NCBI GenBank assembly: GCA_963675135.1
Contig: OY776124.1
Span: forward strand, 9,252,677-9,316,676
DNA: 64,000 nt
Source of the DNA: Galeopsis tetrahit
Lineage: Eukaryota; Streptophyta; Magnoliopsida; Lamiales; Lamiaceae
Reading direction: 5' to 3'
Shown here piece by piece: positions 45,696 to 56,860 of this stretch (position 1 is the stretch's first letter; every line of letters starts with the position of its first letter). Under the pieces are notes generated by a model. That model searched no databases, was not told where the DNA came from, and saw only the letters and a program-made list of their open reading frames with translations. Made by a program: the position numbers and the translations under genes.

Positions 45696-46151
45696 TATAT
45701 TATTATATTATTGTTGAGATAAATTAAAATGATTGGAGTGATATTATAAGGATTTAACTTTATGTCTAATCAATGTGTTTGATATGAGTGTTTTTTAGTG
45801 GTTTTTTAAAATCGATTTTTACATTTCGATGTAAAACCGTTGTAAAATCTTAAAATACAAAATCTGGTTTTTAAATCCAAAGTAAACACCATATTTGTGT
45901 TTTACTATCTAATTTACTGAAATGTGTCATGTAAAAAATATTCAACGTCTCATACTAATATGGGTAAGAGTCTGCAACGATCGGTTTGGTTAATCAAATC
46001 GCTCGTAAACCGTAAATCAAAGTATAAACCAAATTTTTTTTTTCAAAATCGTAAACCAAACAATATTTATAAAAATTGTTTGATTTGAAATTGAAATATT
46101 TTGGTCGATTTTGACCGAATTAAAATTTTGCTCATTTTTTTTTTTACACAA
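45696..46151. other. AT-rich spacer with possible hAT left end
   Basis: No ORF. From about 45966 the text TAAGAGTCTGCAACGATCGG with repeated AAACCGTAAATC/AAACCAAA words looks like a hAT left end. A matching right end (CACACCACTA at about 48133-48142) is discussed among the findings. Confidence 0.35.
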
Positions 46152-46160
46152 TAATTAATA

Positions 46161-47528
46161 GGACTAGTCTTGGGTGAGACCGTCTCACAAAATGAGATCC
46201 GTGAGACGGCCCTCATATATAAAAAGTGATAATGTTTGAGCAAAAAGTGATAGTGTTTAAGTAAAAAGTGACAATCACTTTTATTAAAAATATTATCACT
46301 TTTCACTTAAACATTATCACTTTGGGCTAGTCTTGTATGAAATATTGCATATATGCATTTCAGTTATTCACACACATGTTCTTTATAAATACACCCATAA
46401 ACTTAATTCACACACACATTTTTTATAAATACACCAACAAACTTAATTCACATGCACATTTTTTATAAATACACTCACTGACAGCTTAATTCGAAATTTT
46501 TAATCCGTTTATTTTACTCGTTTCTGTGATTTTTTTATCTTTTATTTTATTGTCGAACGCGGGATATTAAATGTAGTAATTCAAATTGTAATATGTAGTA
46601 ATACACATTATTTTATGTAGTAATAACACAAACTATTTATATAATAATACAAATTATTTTATTTAGTAACACGTTTTTTCTAGTGTTTTTATTGATGTAG
46701 TAACTCACATTATAATACGTAGTAACATATATTATCGAATGTAGTAAACACAATAATCATGTTGTAATACAAAATGTTTTATTGTAGGATGATGCAAAAA
46801 ATATTAGATCATTTGATAAAGTTACATATAGTAACAAACGTCTATTCAATGTAGTAATTCAAACTATAGTATGTAGTAACATATAATTTTTTATGTAGTA
46901 AAACAAATTGTTACATGTAGTAATAACACAATTTTATATAGTAATACTGATTCTTTTATATTTTTTTTTATTGATTAAGTAACCCACATTATAATATATA
47001 GTAACATATATTATTGCATGTAGTAAGATATATTATTGCACGTAATACAAAATAACATTGACCTATAATAATTAGTATTAAAGAATATTTAAAAAAATAT
47101 AAAATATTTAAGGATTAAGGTCATCGTAAATTGCAGCGTCCGACCGCGGCCTGAGGTGACCGAAAACTGCTCGAAGAAGACGACCATGTTCAATTTCTGT
47201 CAGTGGGTGCATTTATAAAAAATGTGTGTGTGAATTAAGCTTGTGGGTGTATTTATAAAAAATGTGTGTGTGAATTAAGCTTGTGGGTGTATTTATAAAA
47301 AATGTGTGTGAATTAAGCTTGTGGGTGTATTTATAAAGAACATGTGTGTGAATGACTGAAATGCATGTATGCAATATTGTATATAAGTTTTTGTGTATCA
47401 CTTTTTTTACCAGCCAAAATTTGGAAAAAAAATATGGATTATCCTACTTAAAATTTTAAAATATGGGTTAAAAGGATCCATTTCAGAGAAAAAGATTCGT
47501 GAGACGGTCTCACACAAGTTTTTACCTA
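46161..47528. mobile_element. MULE carrying a nested MULE
   Basis: 1,368 bp including the nested element, flanked by the 9-bp duplication TAATTAATA (46152-46160, 47529-47537). The ends share CTTGnGTGAGACCGTCTCAC: left GGACTAGTCTTGGGTGAGAC, right inverse GGTAAAAACTTGTGTGAGAC. Outer-element DNA remains at 46161-46323 and 47405-47528. No transposase is present. Confidence 0.75.
46324..47395. mobile_element. Nested non-autonomous MULE with long repetitive arms
   Basis: 1,072 bp flanked by the 9-bp duplication TATCACTTT (46315-46323, 47396-47404). Inverted arms of roughly 170-190 bp: AATATTGCATATATGCATTT pairs with its inverse near 47365, then about 40-bp units with ATTCACACACA...TTTATAAATACACC occur three times on the left and three to four times, inverted, on the right. 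The centre is AT-rich with GTAGTAATACA words. No coding region. Confidence 0.78.
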
Positions 47529-47537
47529 ATTAATAAA

Positions 47538-48151
47538 CAGATAAAACGCAATCTCAATTGACAAAATAAAATTTCAATAATATGAAATATAATTTGAATA
47601 GACGAAACAATCACAAATCACAAAGTTAAAAAACTAGTAATTGAAACGTCAAAATAATATGATTTTATAATATTAATCTATTACGGAGTAGTATTTAGTA
47701 ATTGAAATACAATTAAGAAATAAAGTATATAAGATATTTATATAATATTATATAATATATAATATTTATATACTTCATGTTTCCATCAAAATTGTTGTCA
47801 CTTTTCTCATTGTATGTCTATCAAAAGTGTGCTCATTTTCTTTTACGAAAATAATGACTTTATTTTTACTAAACAACAATTTTACAAAACCATTATTTTA
47901 TCTATTTTTTCTTAAAACTTGTGCTCAAAAGTTTGAGCACACTTTTGGTGGATAGAGGGAGTATATAATATTAGTTCGATTTGATTTGGTTTTTTTTGTT
48001 TTTTCTATTAATGAAAATAAAAAATCGAACCATAATTAAAAAAAAAAAAAAAAAAAAGCAATTCTCAAAATCGAATCGTTAACAAAAAATTGAACTATAT
48101 TTCATGGTTTGATCAAATTAAACCATACTTTACACACCACTAAATGGGGAC
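47538..48151. other. AT-rich spacer around the damaged MITE
   Basis: Non-coding, with an A20 run near 48038-48058 and AATCGAACC words near 48027 and 48073 typical of hAT flanks. No gene. Confidence 0.4.
47814..47962. mobile_element. Damaged Stowaway-like MITE
   Basis: Right end GAGCACACTTTTGGTGGATA followed by GAGGGAG and TA is clear; the left end CTATCAAAAGTGTGCTCATT pairs with it but lacks the outer CTCCCTC. A shorter relative of 41393-41624. Confidence 0.6.
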
Positions 48152-48156
48152 GATAC

Positions 48157-48323
48157 TATTAGGATTATATTAAAAGTATCATTCATATGTAGGCCCAACT
48201 CACAACACTCGGGCCTCACCTTTAGCCCAATAAGATTAGGTCAAGATTAGGTTAAACTATTGTATTGTATAAATACCCATTGTACACACTTTTGTAAGTA
48301 ATAAAGAAATTATATTCTCTATA
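48157..48323 (+). repeat. 5' LTR of young copia element
   Basis: 167 bp. GTATAAATACCC at about 48265-48276 is a good TATA box; GTAATAAAG near 48296 resembles a polyadenylation signal. Confidence 0.93.
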
Positions 48324-48534
48324 TGGTATCATCGAGTCATTTGGCTCACGCCTGATCCAAACCCTAGCCGCCGCCGCCGCTACAAATCCTAGCCGCCGTC
48401 GCCGCTCCCCACTCACGCCGCCGCCGCCGCTACCAAATACTCCAGTCGCTGAAGCGCCACCGCCGCCGTCCGTCTTAAGACGCCCAACTCACTGCTGCCC
48501 CCCCCCTCCTCTCTCCGCTGCTCTACTCAAAACA

Positions 48535-51500
48535 ATGACTGCTCCCTCTCAGTCGCCGGCACCAATCACCTTCAAAGGACTTGCAAATATGTCCTTGAAA
48601 CTTACCTCCACCAACTATGGTGCTTGGTCTTTCCAGCTTCGTCTTCTCCTCACTGGACATAACCTCTTTGGCTATGTCTTGGGCACACATCCATGCCCCC
48701 CGTCCACAATCCCAGCTGCCGACGACACCACCGCCACCGTTCCCAACCCTGTGCACGATCTGTGGGTGTGTCAGGACAACCTTATTTTCTCAGCCATGGT
48801 TGGATCCATGTCTCCGGAAATCATTCCCTTTGTGGCATCGACCAAAACCTCCTGTGAAGCCTGGTCGATGCTTGAAAGCATGTATGGGAAACCCTCCAGA
48901 GGCCGCATCCTTGCCCTCAAAACCAAGTTTCGCTCCCTGACCAAAGGTGCTCGCCCAATTTATGACTTCCTTATGGAAGTTCGCTCGGTGGTCGACGAAC
49001 TTGCCCTCCTCGGCACTTCCTCTGATGTCGAGGACGTCACTCTCCAAGTCCTAACTGGCCTTGATGAATCTTACAACGACATAGCAAATGCCATCCAGGC
49101 TCGCGAACAGCCTATCTCCTTTGCCGAGCTCTGCGACAAGCTCCTCAGTGCCGAGGTTCAAATTGCCTCGCGACCACCCTCGGCCTCAATACCTGCATCT
49201 GCGCTTACTGCCAGTAACCCTCATCATCGCCCCTCGCGACCAGACTCGAGGTCTAAAACTGCTGACACTCGTCCTCGCCAGTCCTCGCAAAGGCCCTATC
49301 TTGGCACCTGCCAATATTGCCGAACACCAGGTCACACTGCTCGCACCTGCCCTGAGATTCCTTCATCACTCTCGCCCACTGCTCCTTCTACGGGTCCTCG
49401 CCGCCCACATGGGCAGTACACACCACCCTCTCGTCTCAATCGGACAGCTGCTCGCCCGGCCTACTCGGCTCACTCAGCCTCCTCGGCACATCCTGCCGAT
49501 CACTGGATTCTTGACTCGGGTGCTTCGCTTCACATCACCAACGACCTCGCCAACCTCTCTCTTCACTCACCATTTGACGGGCCTGACAATGTAGAAATTG
49601 GTGATGGTAAAGGTTTACACATATCTCACACTGGCTCTATGTGTTTTCCTCATCTTAAGTCTCTCAGTTTTTCGAATGTCTTAGTCGTCCCACACATCTC
49701 GAAAAACTTAATTTCAGTCTCCATTCTCTGTCGTGATAACAATGTTAATGTTGTTTTTGATCGCTCTTCCTTTCAGGTGCGGGATGGTCACTCGGGGAGC
49801 ATTCTCCTCGTTGGGAGTCGTATCAATAACTTGTACGTCTGGCCGGCACACATGTCCACCACCTCCCCGCAAGCCTTCGCCACTCAACACCTTACAACAA
49901 CCACCTGGCATGCTCGCCTTGGCCACCCATAAACAAAAATTCTTGCTCACACTATCTCCAAACTTAGCTTATCCAATGCACCTTCCAAACATTTTAACTG
50001 TAACTCTTGCTCATGTATCAAAAGTCACAAACTACCATTTTATGATTCGAGCATTATATCTACTAAACCACTTGATATTATCTTTTCTGATGTTTGGTCG
50101 TCACCTGTTTTATCTCCTGACAATCTCAAATACTATGTGTTATTCGTTGATCACTTCAGCAAATACATATGGGTTTATCCCCTAAAACGGAAATCGGAAG
50201 TTCTCCCCACATTCATCGCCTTCAAAACCCTTGTTGAAAACAACTATCAAAACACAATTAAAACCTTTTACTCAGACAATGGGGGAGAATTCATTGCTCT
50301 TCGCCCCTTTCTTCAAACTCATGGCATTGCACATCTCACCACCCCACCTCACACTCCCGAGCATAATGGTATGTCTGAACGTCGCCATCGCCATGTGGTC
50401 GACACAGCCCTTGCTCTCCTTCACCATGCTTCTATGCCCCTCACCTATTGGCCCTATGCCGTCTGCTCGGCAACCTACACCATAAATCGCCTTCCCAAAG
50501 TTAACCTTGACATGATCTCTGCCTATGAAAAACTCACTACTAGCCCCCCGAATCTGACCAAACTCTGTGTATTTGGTTGTCTATGCTATCCTCTGCTTCG
50601 CCCTTACACCACCCACAAACTTGATCCTCGCTCTACTCCATGTGTCTTTATTGGGTACTCGCCCACACAAAGCGCTTATCTCTGTCTTGATCGCTCCACA
50701 AACCGAATCTACACCTCGCGGCATATTCAGTTTGTTGAACATACGTTTCCCTTCTCCATCCCTTCTCCCATTAATCAACCATCTCCCTTGCCGACCTCCA
50801 CCTCCTCGCTGCCTACTTCCTCTGATCCCAGCTCCTCGCCCATTCTTATAACACCTTCGCTTCCTCACTCTGCCACGACCGTCCTCGACCACAACCCAGT
50901 GCCGACCACTACCATTCCCCAACGTCCCACACTGGTCGACCAATTGAATATACCCCCGCCGACCATACCTACACCTACCTCCCCGCTGCCTACCACCACA
51001 TCCGACATCCCTGTGCCGACCAATGCTCCCTTACGACCTCCTGCACCTCGCATGGTAACTCGAGCTCAGAACAACGTGTTCAAGCCAAATCCGAGGTATG
51101 GGCTTACTTCTGTCATCACTTCTGACATTGAACCGAGCTGTGTGTCGCAGGCACTCAAGGACAAAAACTGGCGAGCAGCCATGTCGGCTGAGTTTGATGC
51201 CCTTCTTCAGAACGGCACCTGGGACTTAGTTCCTCCCAACACATCTCAGAATGTAGTCGGCTCCAAGTGGGTCTTTCGTATTAAGCGAAAACCAGATGGC
51301 ACCTTGGACAAATACAAAGCTCGCCTGGTCGCCAAAGGCTTCCATCAGCGACCAGGTGTCGACTTCAATGAAACTTTCAGCCCCGTGGTCAAACCAGCCA
51401 CTGTGCGAACTGTTCTAAGCATTGCTGTCACCAACAATTGGCCTCTTCGTCAATTTGACGTTAACAACGCCTTTCTTCATGGAGAACTCTCAGACACAGT

Positions 51501-52665
51501 CTTCATGGCCCAACCTCCAGGTTTTAAGGACAAGGTTTTTTCCACCTATGTTTGCAAATTACGCAAATCCATCTATGGCCTAAAGCAGGCTCCTCGCACA
51601 TGGTACTATGCTCTTCGCTCATTCCTCATGGACATTGGGTTCACTCCCACTCACTCTGATGAATCTCTGTTTGTTTACAACACCGATGGGGTGGTCGCCT
51701 ACTTCCTTGTCTATGTCGACGACCTTATTTTGACGGGCAATACCTCCTCCATGCTCGCCCGTGTAGCTGCCGACCTCAGTACCAAATTCTCTGTCAAGGA
51801 CCTTGGTCATCTATCCTACTTCTTGGGAGTGGAAGTCCTTCGATCCACAAATTCATGCCTCCTCTCCCAACGCAAATACATAACTGACCTGCTCGTCAGG
51901 CACAACATGATCGACTCCAAACCGGTCCAGACTCCATTATCCACCACTGCTCGCCTAATACTCTCGGATGGCTCTTCTCCCACTGACTCCACCCAGTATC
52001 GTCAAGTGCTCGGCAGTCTCCAGTATCTTCAACTCACCAGACCAGATATTGCCTTTGCCGTGCATAAGCTATCCCAGTTTATGCATGCACCCACCACCAC
52101 TCACTGGAATGCAGTAAAGCGACTACTACGCTATCTCAATGGTACAAGGAATGTTGGAATCAACATTACCCCTTCCTCCTCCTCCTCGCTCCACTGCTTC
52201 ACAGATGCCGACTGGGCAGGCAATCATGATGATCGCACTTCCACAAGTGCTTATGTCGTCTTTTTGGGGGCCAATCCTATCTCATGGTCGTCCAAAAAGC
52301 AAAAGTCTGTTGCTCGCTCTTCCACTGAGGCTGAATACCGAGCAATTGCCTCTGCAGCTTCTGAAGTCCAATGGCTTACCTCCCTCCTCAAAGAACTTCA
52401 TTTCTCCATCCCTCAGGTACCAGTCATCTACTGTGACAACATTGGAGTTACCTACTTATGCTCGAATCCTGTGTTTCACTCCCGCATGAAGCACATTGCC
52501 ATTGACTTTCATTTCGTTCGTGACCTCGTCAAAACTGCTCGGCTTCGCATCTCCCATGTCTCCTCGGCTGATCAACTTGCAGATGCTCTCACCAAATCAC
52601 TCTCTGGTGCTCGCCTTCAAGCTCTTATGACCAAGATTGGATTATCCTACGATACTCCATCTTGA
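48535..52665 (+). pseudogene. Copia gag-pol polyprotein with one in-frame stop
   Basis: A 1,377-codon frame from ATG 48535 to TGA 52663-52665, interrupted only by TAA 49930-49932. Domains by codon: gag UBN2 (about 20-225), zinc knuckle CQYCRTPGHTARTC (about 258), protease WILDSGASLHITNDL (about 322), pre-integrase WHARLGHP (about 459, with the stop right after it) to CNSCSCIKSHKLPF, integrase with Asp in VDHFSKYIWVYPL (catalytic Asp upstream in FSDVWSSP), SDNGGEFI and Glu in HTPEHNGMSERRHRH, RT with GSKWVFRIKRKPDGTLDKYK and catalytic YFLVYVDDLILTGN (about 1060), and RNase H with CFTDADWAGNHDDRTSTSAY and STEAEYRAIASAASEVQWL. All catalytic motifs are intact. One CAA-to-TAA change would explain the stop. 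Confidence 0.93.
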
Positions 52666-52672
52666 GGGGGCG

Positions 52673-52841
52673 TATTAGGATTATATTAAAAGTATCATTC
52701 ATATGTAGGCCCAACTCACAACACTCATGAGCCTCACCTTTAGCCCAATAAGATTAGGTCAAGATTAGGTTAAACTATTGTATTGTATAAATACCCATTG
52801 TACACACTTTTATAAGTAATAAAGAAATTATATTCTCTATA
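52673..52841 (+). repeat. 3' LTR of young copia element
   Basis: 169 bp, partner of 48157-48323; GATAC follows directly. Confidence 0.93.
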
Positions 52842-52846
52842 GATAC

Positions 52847-53748
52847 ATGTTAAAGAGCTAGTAGAATGAAACAACAAATACATGAATTGAAATAATATAT
52901 TGAATTTGTGAGTGACTAGATTTTAGTCCGTGCACCTATTGCAAATTTGCAACCTTGAAGTTTAAAAAATATGGGAGTAGTTAAATATTGTTTGTATAAA
53001 TCTATATAAAGTACACATGTACATAGAAAAATATACATCCTCCTATATACGAAATGAAATACGGAGTATTATTATAATATTGTATGTAGTTGAAAGTTTC
53101 AGTATTCATAAAAGAAAAAAATGTAATGCAATCTCGGAAAATTTTAAAATCCTCTCAATTTTAACTAAAAAAAAAATGTTAAAGTTTTTGAAATCCATTT
53201 ATTTACTTTTTAATCCAAACAAATGAAGTGGATTTAGATCGTAGATTTAAAATACATACCTAAATCCCTCCATTCAAACACAACCAAAAGTTTTTCATAT
53301 TTTCCTTTTTAGTTTGTCCCTCACAAGTTTGCATACCAAAAAATGGAAACAATCATCACAATCTCCACCCTCACAAGTATTATATTTATTAATCAATATA
53401 CCAAAAAACAAATGCACAACTTTCGGAGGGACGGACAGGGACGGAGTATCAAACTACTCCAAGTTGAGCTAGCATTCAACTCAATCTAAGCATGTTTGTT
53501 TCAGGTACACCCTTAGGCCTAGCCACATTGGATCAGATAGACAGATCATTTTCAGTTTAAAGTAATGCATGATCAACATTTCATCCATTCACTAGAAATA
53601 CAAATAGAGTAAACGATACTCAGCATCAAAGTACAGATTTGCAATATCCAACCAAGTGTTTCAGCCCTATTTCATCGAAGACTACTGAATTTCTCTGTGG
53701 TCAAGGTATATGGTGAGGAGAAGAGTTGTATAGACAAGGATCGTTTGT
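52847..53748. other. Intergenic DNA with MITE fragment
   Basis: No gene. GGAGGGACGGACAGGGACGG near 53425-53444 followed by AGTATC looks like the right end of a decayed Stowaway-type MITE. 53460-53748 probably includes the 3' untranslated region of the minus-strand small-protein gene. Confidence 0.4.
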
Positions 53749-53985
53749 TTACTTGAACAAATGGGCGAGGTCAGGGTCGTTCAGGTCCAGGTCCAACCAC
53801 CCGTTCAAGCGCATGTACTCGATATAGGAGTCTGGGGGCTTTATAGCACGTGGATTTCGTGGAGTGAAGCCATAAACTCTCTCAAGATCCCGAGCAAGCC
53901 AACGAGTATATGCACGGTCCAGAGGAGGCACAATTTTCAACAGCAGCTCGTCCTTCTTCTCTTGCTTTGCAGGTTTATTTCCCAT
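53749..53985 (-). CDS. Small conserved-looking hydrophilic protein, 78 aa, function unknown
   Basis: A complete single-exon coding region, ATG 53985 to stop 53749-53751. The protein starts MGNKPAKQEKKDELLLKIVP, continues DRAYTRWLARDLERVYGFTP and RAIKPPDSYIEYMRLNGWLD, and ends DPDLAHLFK. It is soluble, with no signal peptide or membrane segment, a basic N-terminus and an acidic C-terminus; the dense pattern of Trp, Tyr, Pro and Arg looks like a real constrained protein and not a chance ORF. The MG start would allow N-myristoylation only weakly, as Pro and Lys follow. I do not recognise the family; small plant mitochondrial complex subunits have this size and texture, but that is speculation. 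A 5'UTR intron is well supported (see 54002-55150). Confidence 0.8.
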   Translation of the reverse strand: MGNKPAKQEKKDELLLKIVPPLDRAYTRWLARDLERVYGFTPRNPRAIKPPDSYIEYMRLNGWLDLDLNDPDLAHLFK

Positions 53986-54001
53986 TAGTAACCTTAAAAG
54001 A

Positions 54002-55150
54002 CTAAAACAATGTCAGAAGAAACGAGAGGGGCGATGGGTAACACAGATCTTCAGAGACCATTTACTTGTACATAAAATTAACATTGGCACAGCTATAGAG
54101 ACTTTCCACACACATCAAAAGTGCCTTACTGGAAATGTAGCTTCACACTTTATCAAAAACTGGTTTGAAAATACAAGCAGATGTTCGATTCACGAGAGTT
54201 ACATATCTCCTATTCAACTATAATGCCGAGCAGAAAACTGAATATTAGAATTCAAAAGCACCAGAAATCAGTTGAGAAGAAACTCATTTGGATCCTTCTT
54301 TATTCTGTCTCCTGTTCTCATAATGTTGCATGATTATAAAAAGAAGTTTATTATGTTTGATAACAACCCATGCCATTGAACACGCGGAGACTCCAAAACA
54401 GAGAATAACAGCTAGACGTTAACGAATACTGAACACAATGCAATATTAGAGAGAAATACAAAGAGAGGCATCAAACTCCAACTATTCATAATCAATTCAA
54501 CTTAGCAAAAAGTGGTTCCAACTTACAAATTCCATCTGACTGACACTTAGAAAGGTGAGTCAAATCTATGACAAAGTATTATATAAACGGCTTATCACGA
54601 AAACAAGATCCGCCATGTAAACAGGTCATTGAAAAGCTTAAGGTAAACATAGTCCATGCAAAACGCACTCCAAATCAAAAAATGCCCAAGTGGTTTCACT
54701 AAATTTGGCGGAGCCCAAACTATTACATAATCCACTTTTTGAGAAAATGATTTCAAGAGATACAAAGTCAATAACAGGGAAGTAGATAAACTGTATAAGT
54801 AGCTCCCCTCCTTATATCTAACAAAAACTCATCCTATTCCATCAATCAGTACACAAATACAACTCATTCAAACTTGAAATACAACAACTTTTTCATGTAA
54901 ACTAAAACAACAGTAGAAAAATCGCACAAGGAAACTGATTCAAGGTGCACCAGCGAAGTAATAATGGGCAAATCTTGAAATTTCAGGAGACTAATTAAGC
55001 AATTCAAAGAGTAAATTAAAAACAAAAGGTCAAGAAATCACCTGTAAATGATAGGTTCCGATGATTACAAGGCCGTCGCGGATGATTCTAGATGACTATC
55101 AACGTTTTAGCTTCTAGGTTGGTTCGAGAGAGCAAATGCTCATACATTCT
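54002..55150 (-). other. 5'UTR intron and first exon of the small-protein gene
   Basis: On the minus strand, CATTTACAG-GTGATTTC gives a donor (exon edge 55042, intron from 55041) and TGTTTTAG-TCTTTTAAGG an acceptor (intron to 54002, exon from 54001), 17 bases before the ATG. The 1,040-bp intron is AT-rich and without ORFs. The upstream exon (55042 to about 55150) is non-coding and GC-richer. Plant housekeeping genes often carry such leader introns. Confidence 0.65.
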
Positions 55151-55302
55151 GCCTTAACCCCAATTCTTTTTGTGGTCCGTAAAAAGAACGTTAGAGATAA
55201 ATACTTGTTTTTTTCTTCAATATTTTCTTAAAAATTACATAAATGATGATTTATTAAAAGAAAAGACTCGCATATCCTCTATTTTACTGTATCTCTTTAA
55301 TA

Positions 55303-55554
55303 TTGCTCACTCCGTTACTTTGCACGCTAGTCTTATTTGTTCGTTCCATAATTGTTTGCATACTTTAAAAAAGAAACTCTTTTATAGGTTAAACCTTACA
55401 AAATTCACATATTTACACAAAATGTCATTATTTTTACACTTATTCCAAAAAGTTTACAAAATTAAGTCTCAACACTCCACTCATTCTACTTTTTTTTTAA
55501 TAAATGATTAAGTATGCTCACTTTGTAATGCAAACACACCCGAGACAGAGAGAG
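55303..55554. mobile_element. Degraded Stowaway-like MITE
   Basis: Left end GCTCACTCCGTTACTTTGCA and right end ATGCAAACACACCCGAGACAGAGAGAGTA (split here by its TGCAAAC core) form imperfect inverted repeats with a trailing TA. The copy is diverged, so the class is tentative. Confidence 0.45.
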
Positions 55555-55597
55555 TAATACCACTCGTAAAAAGTAAATGTTTGAAGGGTTTTTCTTA

Positions 55598-56716
55598 ATG
55601 TAGTCAAATTGTACAAAGTGACTATGTAGTCAGCACGACGAATCGCGCCACGCGTTGTATGAACCACCTGTTAGACAGATTTAAATTAATTAAATCATTT
55701 TTTAAATTGTATTTTGTTATTTACTATATTACCCTTCTTTTATTAAAATTATTTTTAATATATATATATATATATTAAGAAAAATTACTATTCTACCCTT
55801 TTTTTTATATGCAAATTACTATTCTACCCTTTTTTATATATGCAAATTACTATTCTACCCTTTTTATACAAATATTTATATTATAAAAATTAAATAAATC
55901 AATCAAAAAAATAATTAAATAATAAATGTACTGGAAGTACTCACTTGCACAGTCCAACAGCCGTGCACGGTTGCACGGTCGATACTCAGTAAACTGTGTA
56001 ATCCAAACAATGTGTTGTAAGTGCTCACTTTCACGGTCCAACAGCCGTGCACTGTTGCACGGTCGATACTCATTCACCCGTGTAAATTGAAACATGTACT
56101 GAAAGTACTCACTTGCACGGTCCAACAGTCGTGCACGGTTGCACGATCGATACTCAGTAAACCGTGAAATCCAAAAAATGTGTTGTGAGTACTCACTTTC
56201 ACGGTCCAATAGTCGTGCCTAGTTGCACGATCGATATTCAGTAAACCGTGCAAACAAAAAAAAATACTCTTTTCTTGTTCACGTGCTCGAGCCACAATTA
56301 GGGCAGCGGTTTGGCGGCGTCAGTGGAGTGCGTGTTTGCAGGGGGGAAGAAAACCAACGTATTTGTATTCTAGGTTTAAGTTCATATGACTTTTTTTTAG
56401 TTTAATTTAATTTGTTTTTTTTTTTTGTTAATTTTAATAATAATATAAGGGTAAATAGGTAGTTTTACCATTATATATTTTAATTAAATTAATAAATATA
56501 ATAATTTTTTTTATTAAATTAAGGATAAAAATGTAAATTTTAAATTATATATTTTAATTAATTAAATTAATTATAAATACGAAACATACTATGAATATAA
56601 CACGAAGTATAAAAGGTAACAAATATCAAATTTAAGCCTTTAGATTTTAATTTTTAATGGTTCTCATTTAATTGACTACGGTAGTCATACAACATAATAC
56701 GATATTTTGACTACAT
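55598..56716. mobile_element. Candidate inverted-repeat element holding two tandem arrays
   Basis: Left ATGTAGTCAAAT and right ATTTTGACTACAT are short inverted ends with further GTAGTC words just inside each. I find no target duplication. Inside are an about 29-bp repeat (TGCAAATTACTATTCTACCC, three copies, 55776-55866) and the 83-bp array at 55930-56255. No coding region. Confidence 0.45.
55930..56255. repeat. Tandem array of about 83-bp units in A-B-A-B order
   Basis: CTCACTTGCAC (55941 and 56109) alternates with CTCACTTTCAC (56023 and 56193). Each unit carries the inverted pair CCGTGCA/TGCACGG, and GTTGCACGGTCGATACTCA closes the repeat. The alternation means that a dimer of about 167 bp was duplicated. 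Confidence 0.9.
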
Positions 56717-56805
56717 GTAGGAGGCCCACGTTAGAAACAAATTTAAAACTAAGGAAATGGAGTACTTCTTTTTCATCAATTTATAAATAAAGTTAATGGA
56801 TACAT

Positions 56806-56843
<38 letters not shown>

Positions 56844-56860
56844 CAATAGGGGACAGAGAG

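Larger units (their letters stand above)
48157..52841 (+). mobile_element. Ty1/copia element, young and nearly intact
   Basis: 4,685 bp with LTRs at 48157-48323 and 52673-52841, the 5-bp duplication GATAC (48152-48156, 52842-52846), PBS TGGTATCATCG from 48324 and PPT TTGAGGGGGCG at 52662-52672. The LTRs are almost identical (a 2-base length difference and two or three substitutions by eye). They begin TATTAGG and end CTCTATA rather than TG...CA. One polyprotein frame fills the interior. The short LTRs and domain order fit the Ale/Retrofit side of plant copia, but lineage placement needs an RT tree. Confidence 0.95.

Noticed and set aside
56813..56840. Long A run as a retrogene poly(A) tail
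   Set aside because: No gene-like sequence precedes it; the hAT duplication starts just after it, so it is simple sequence.
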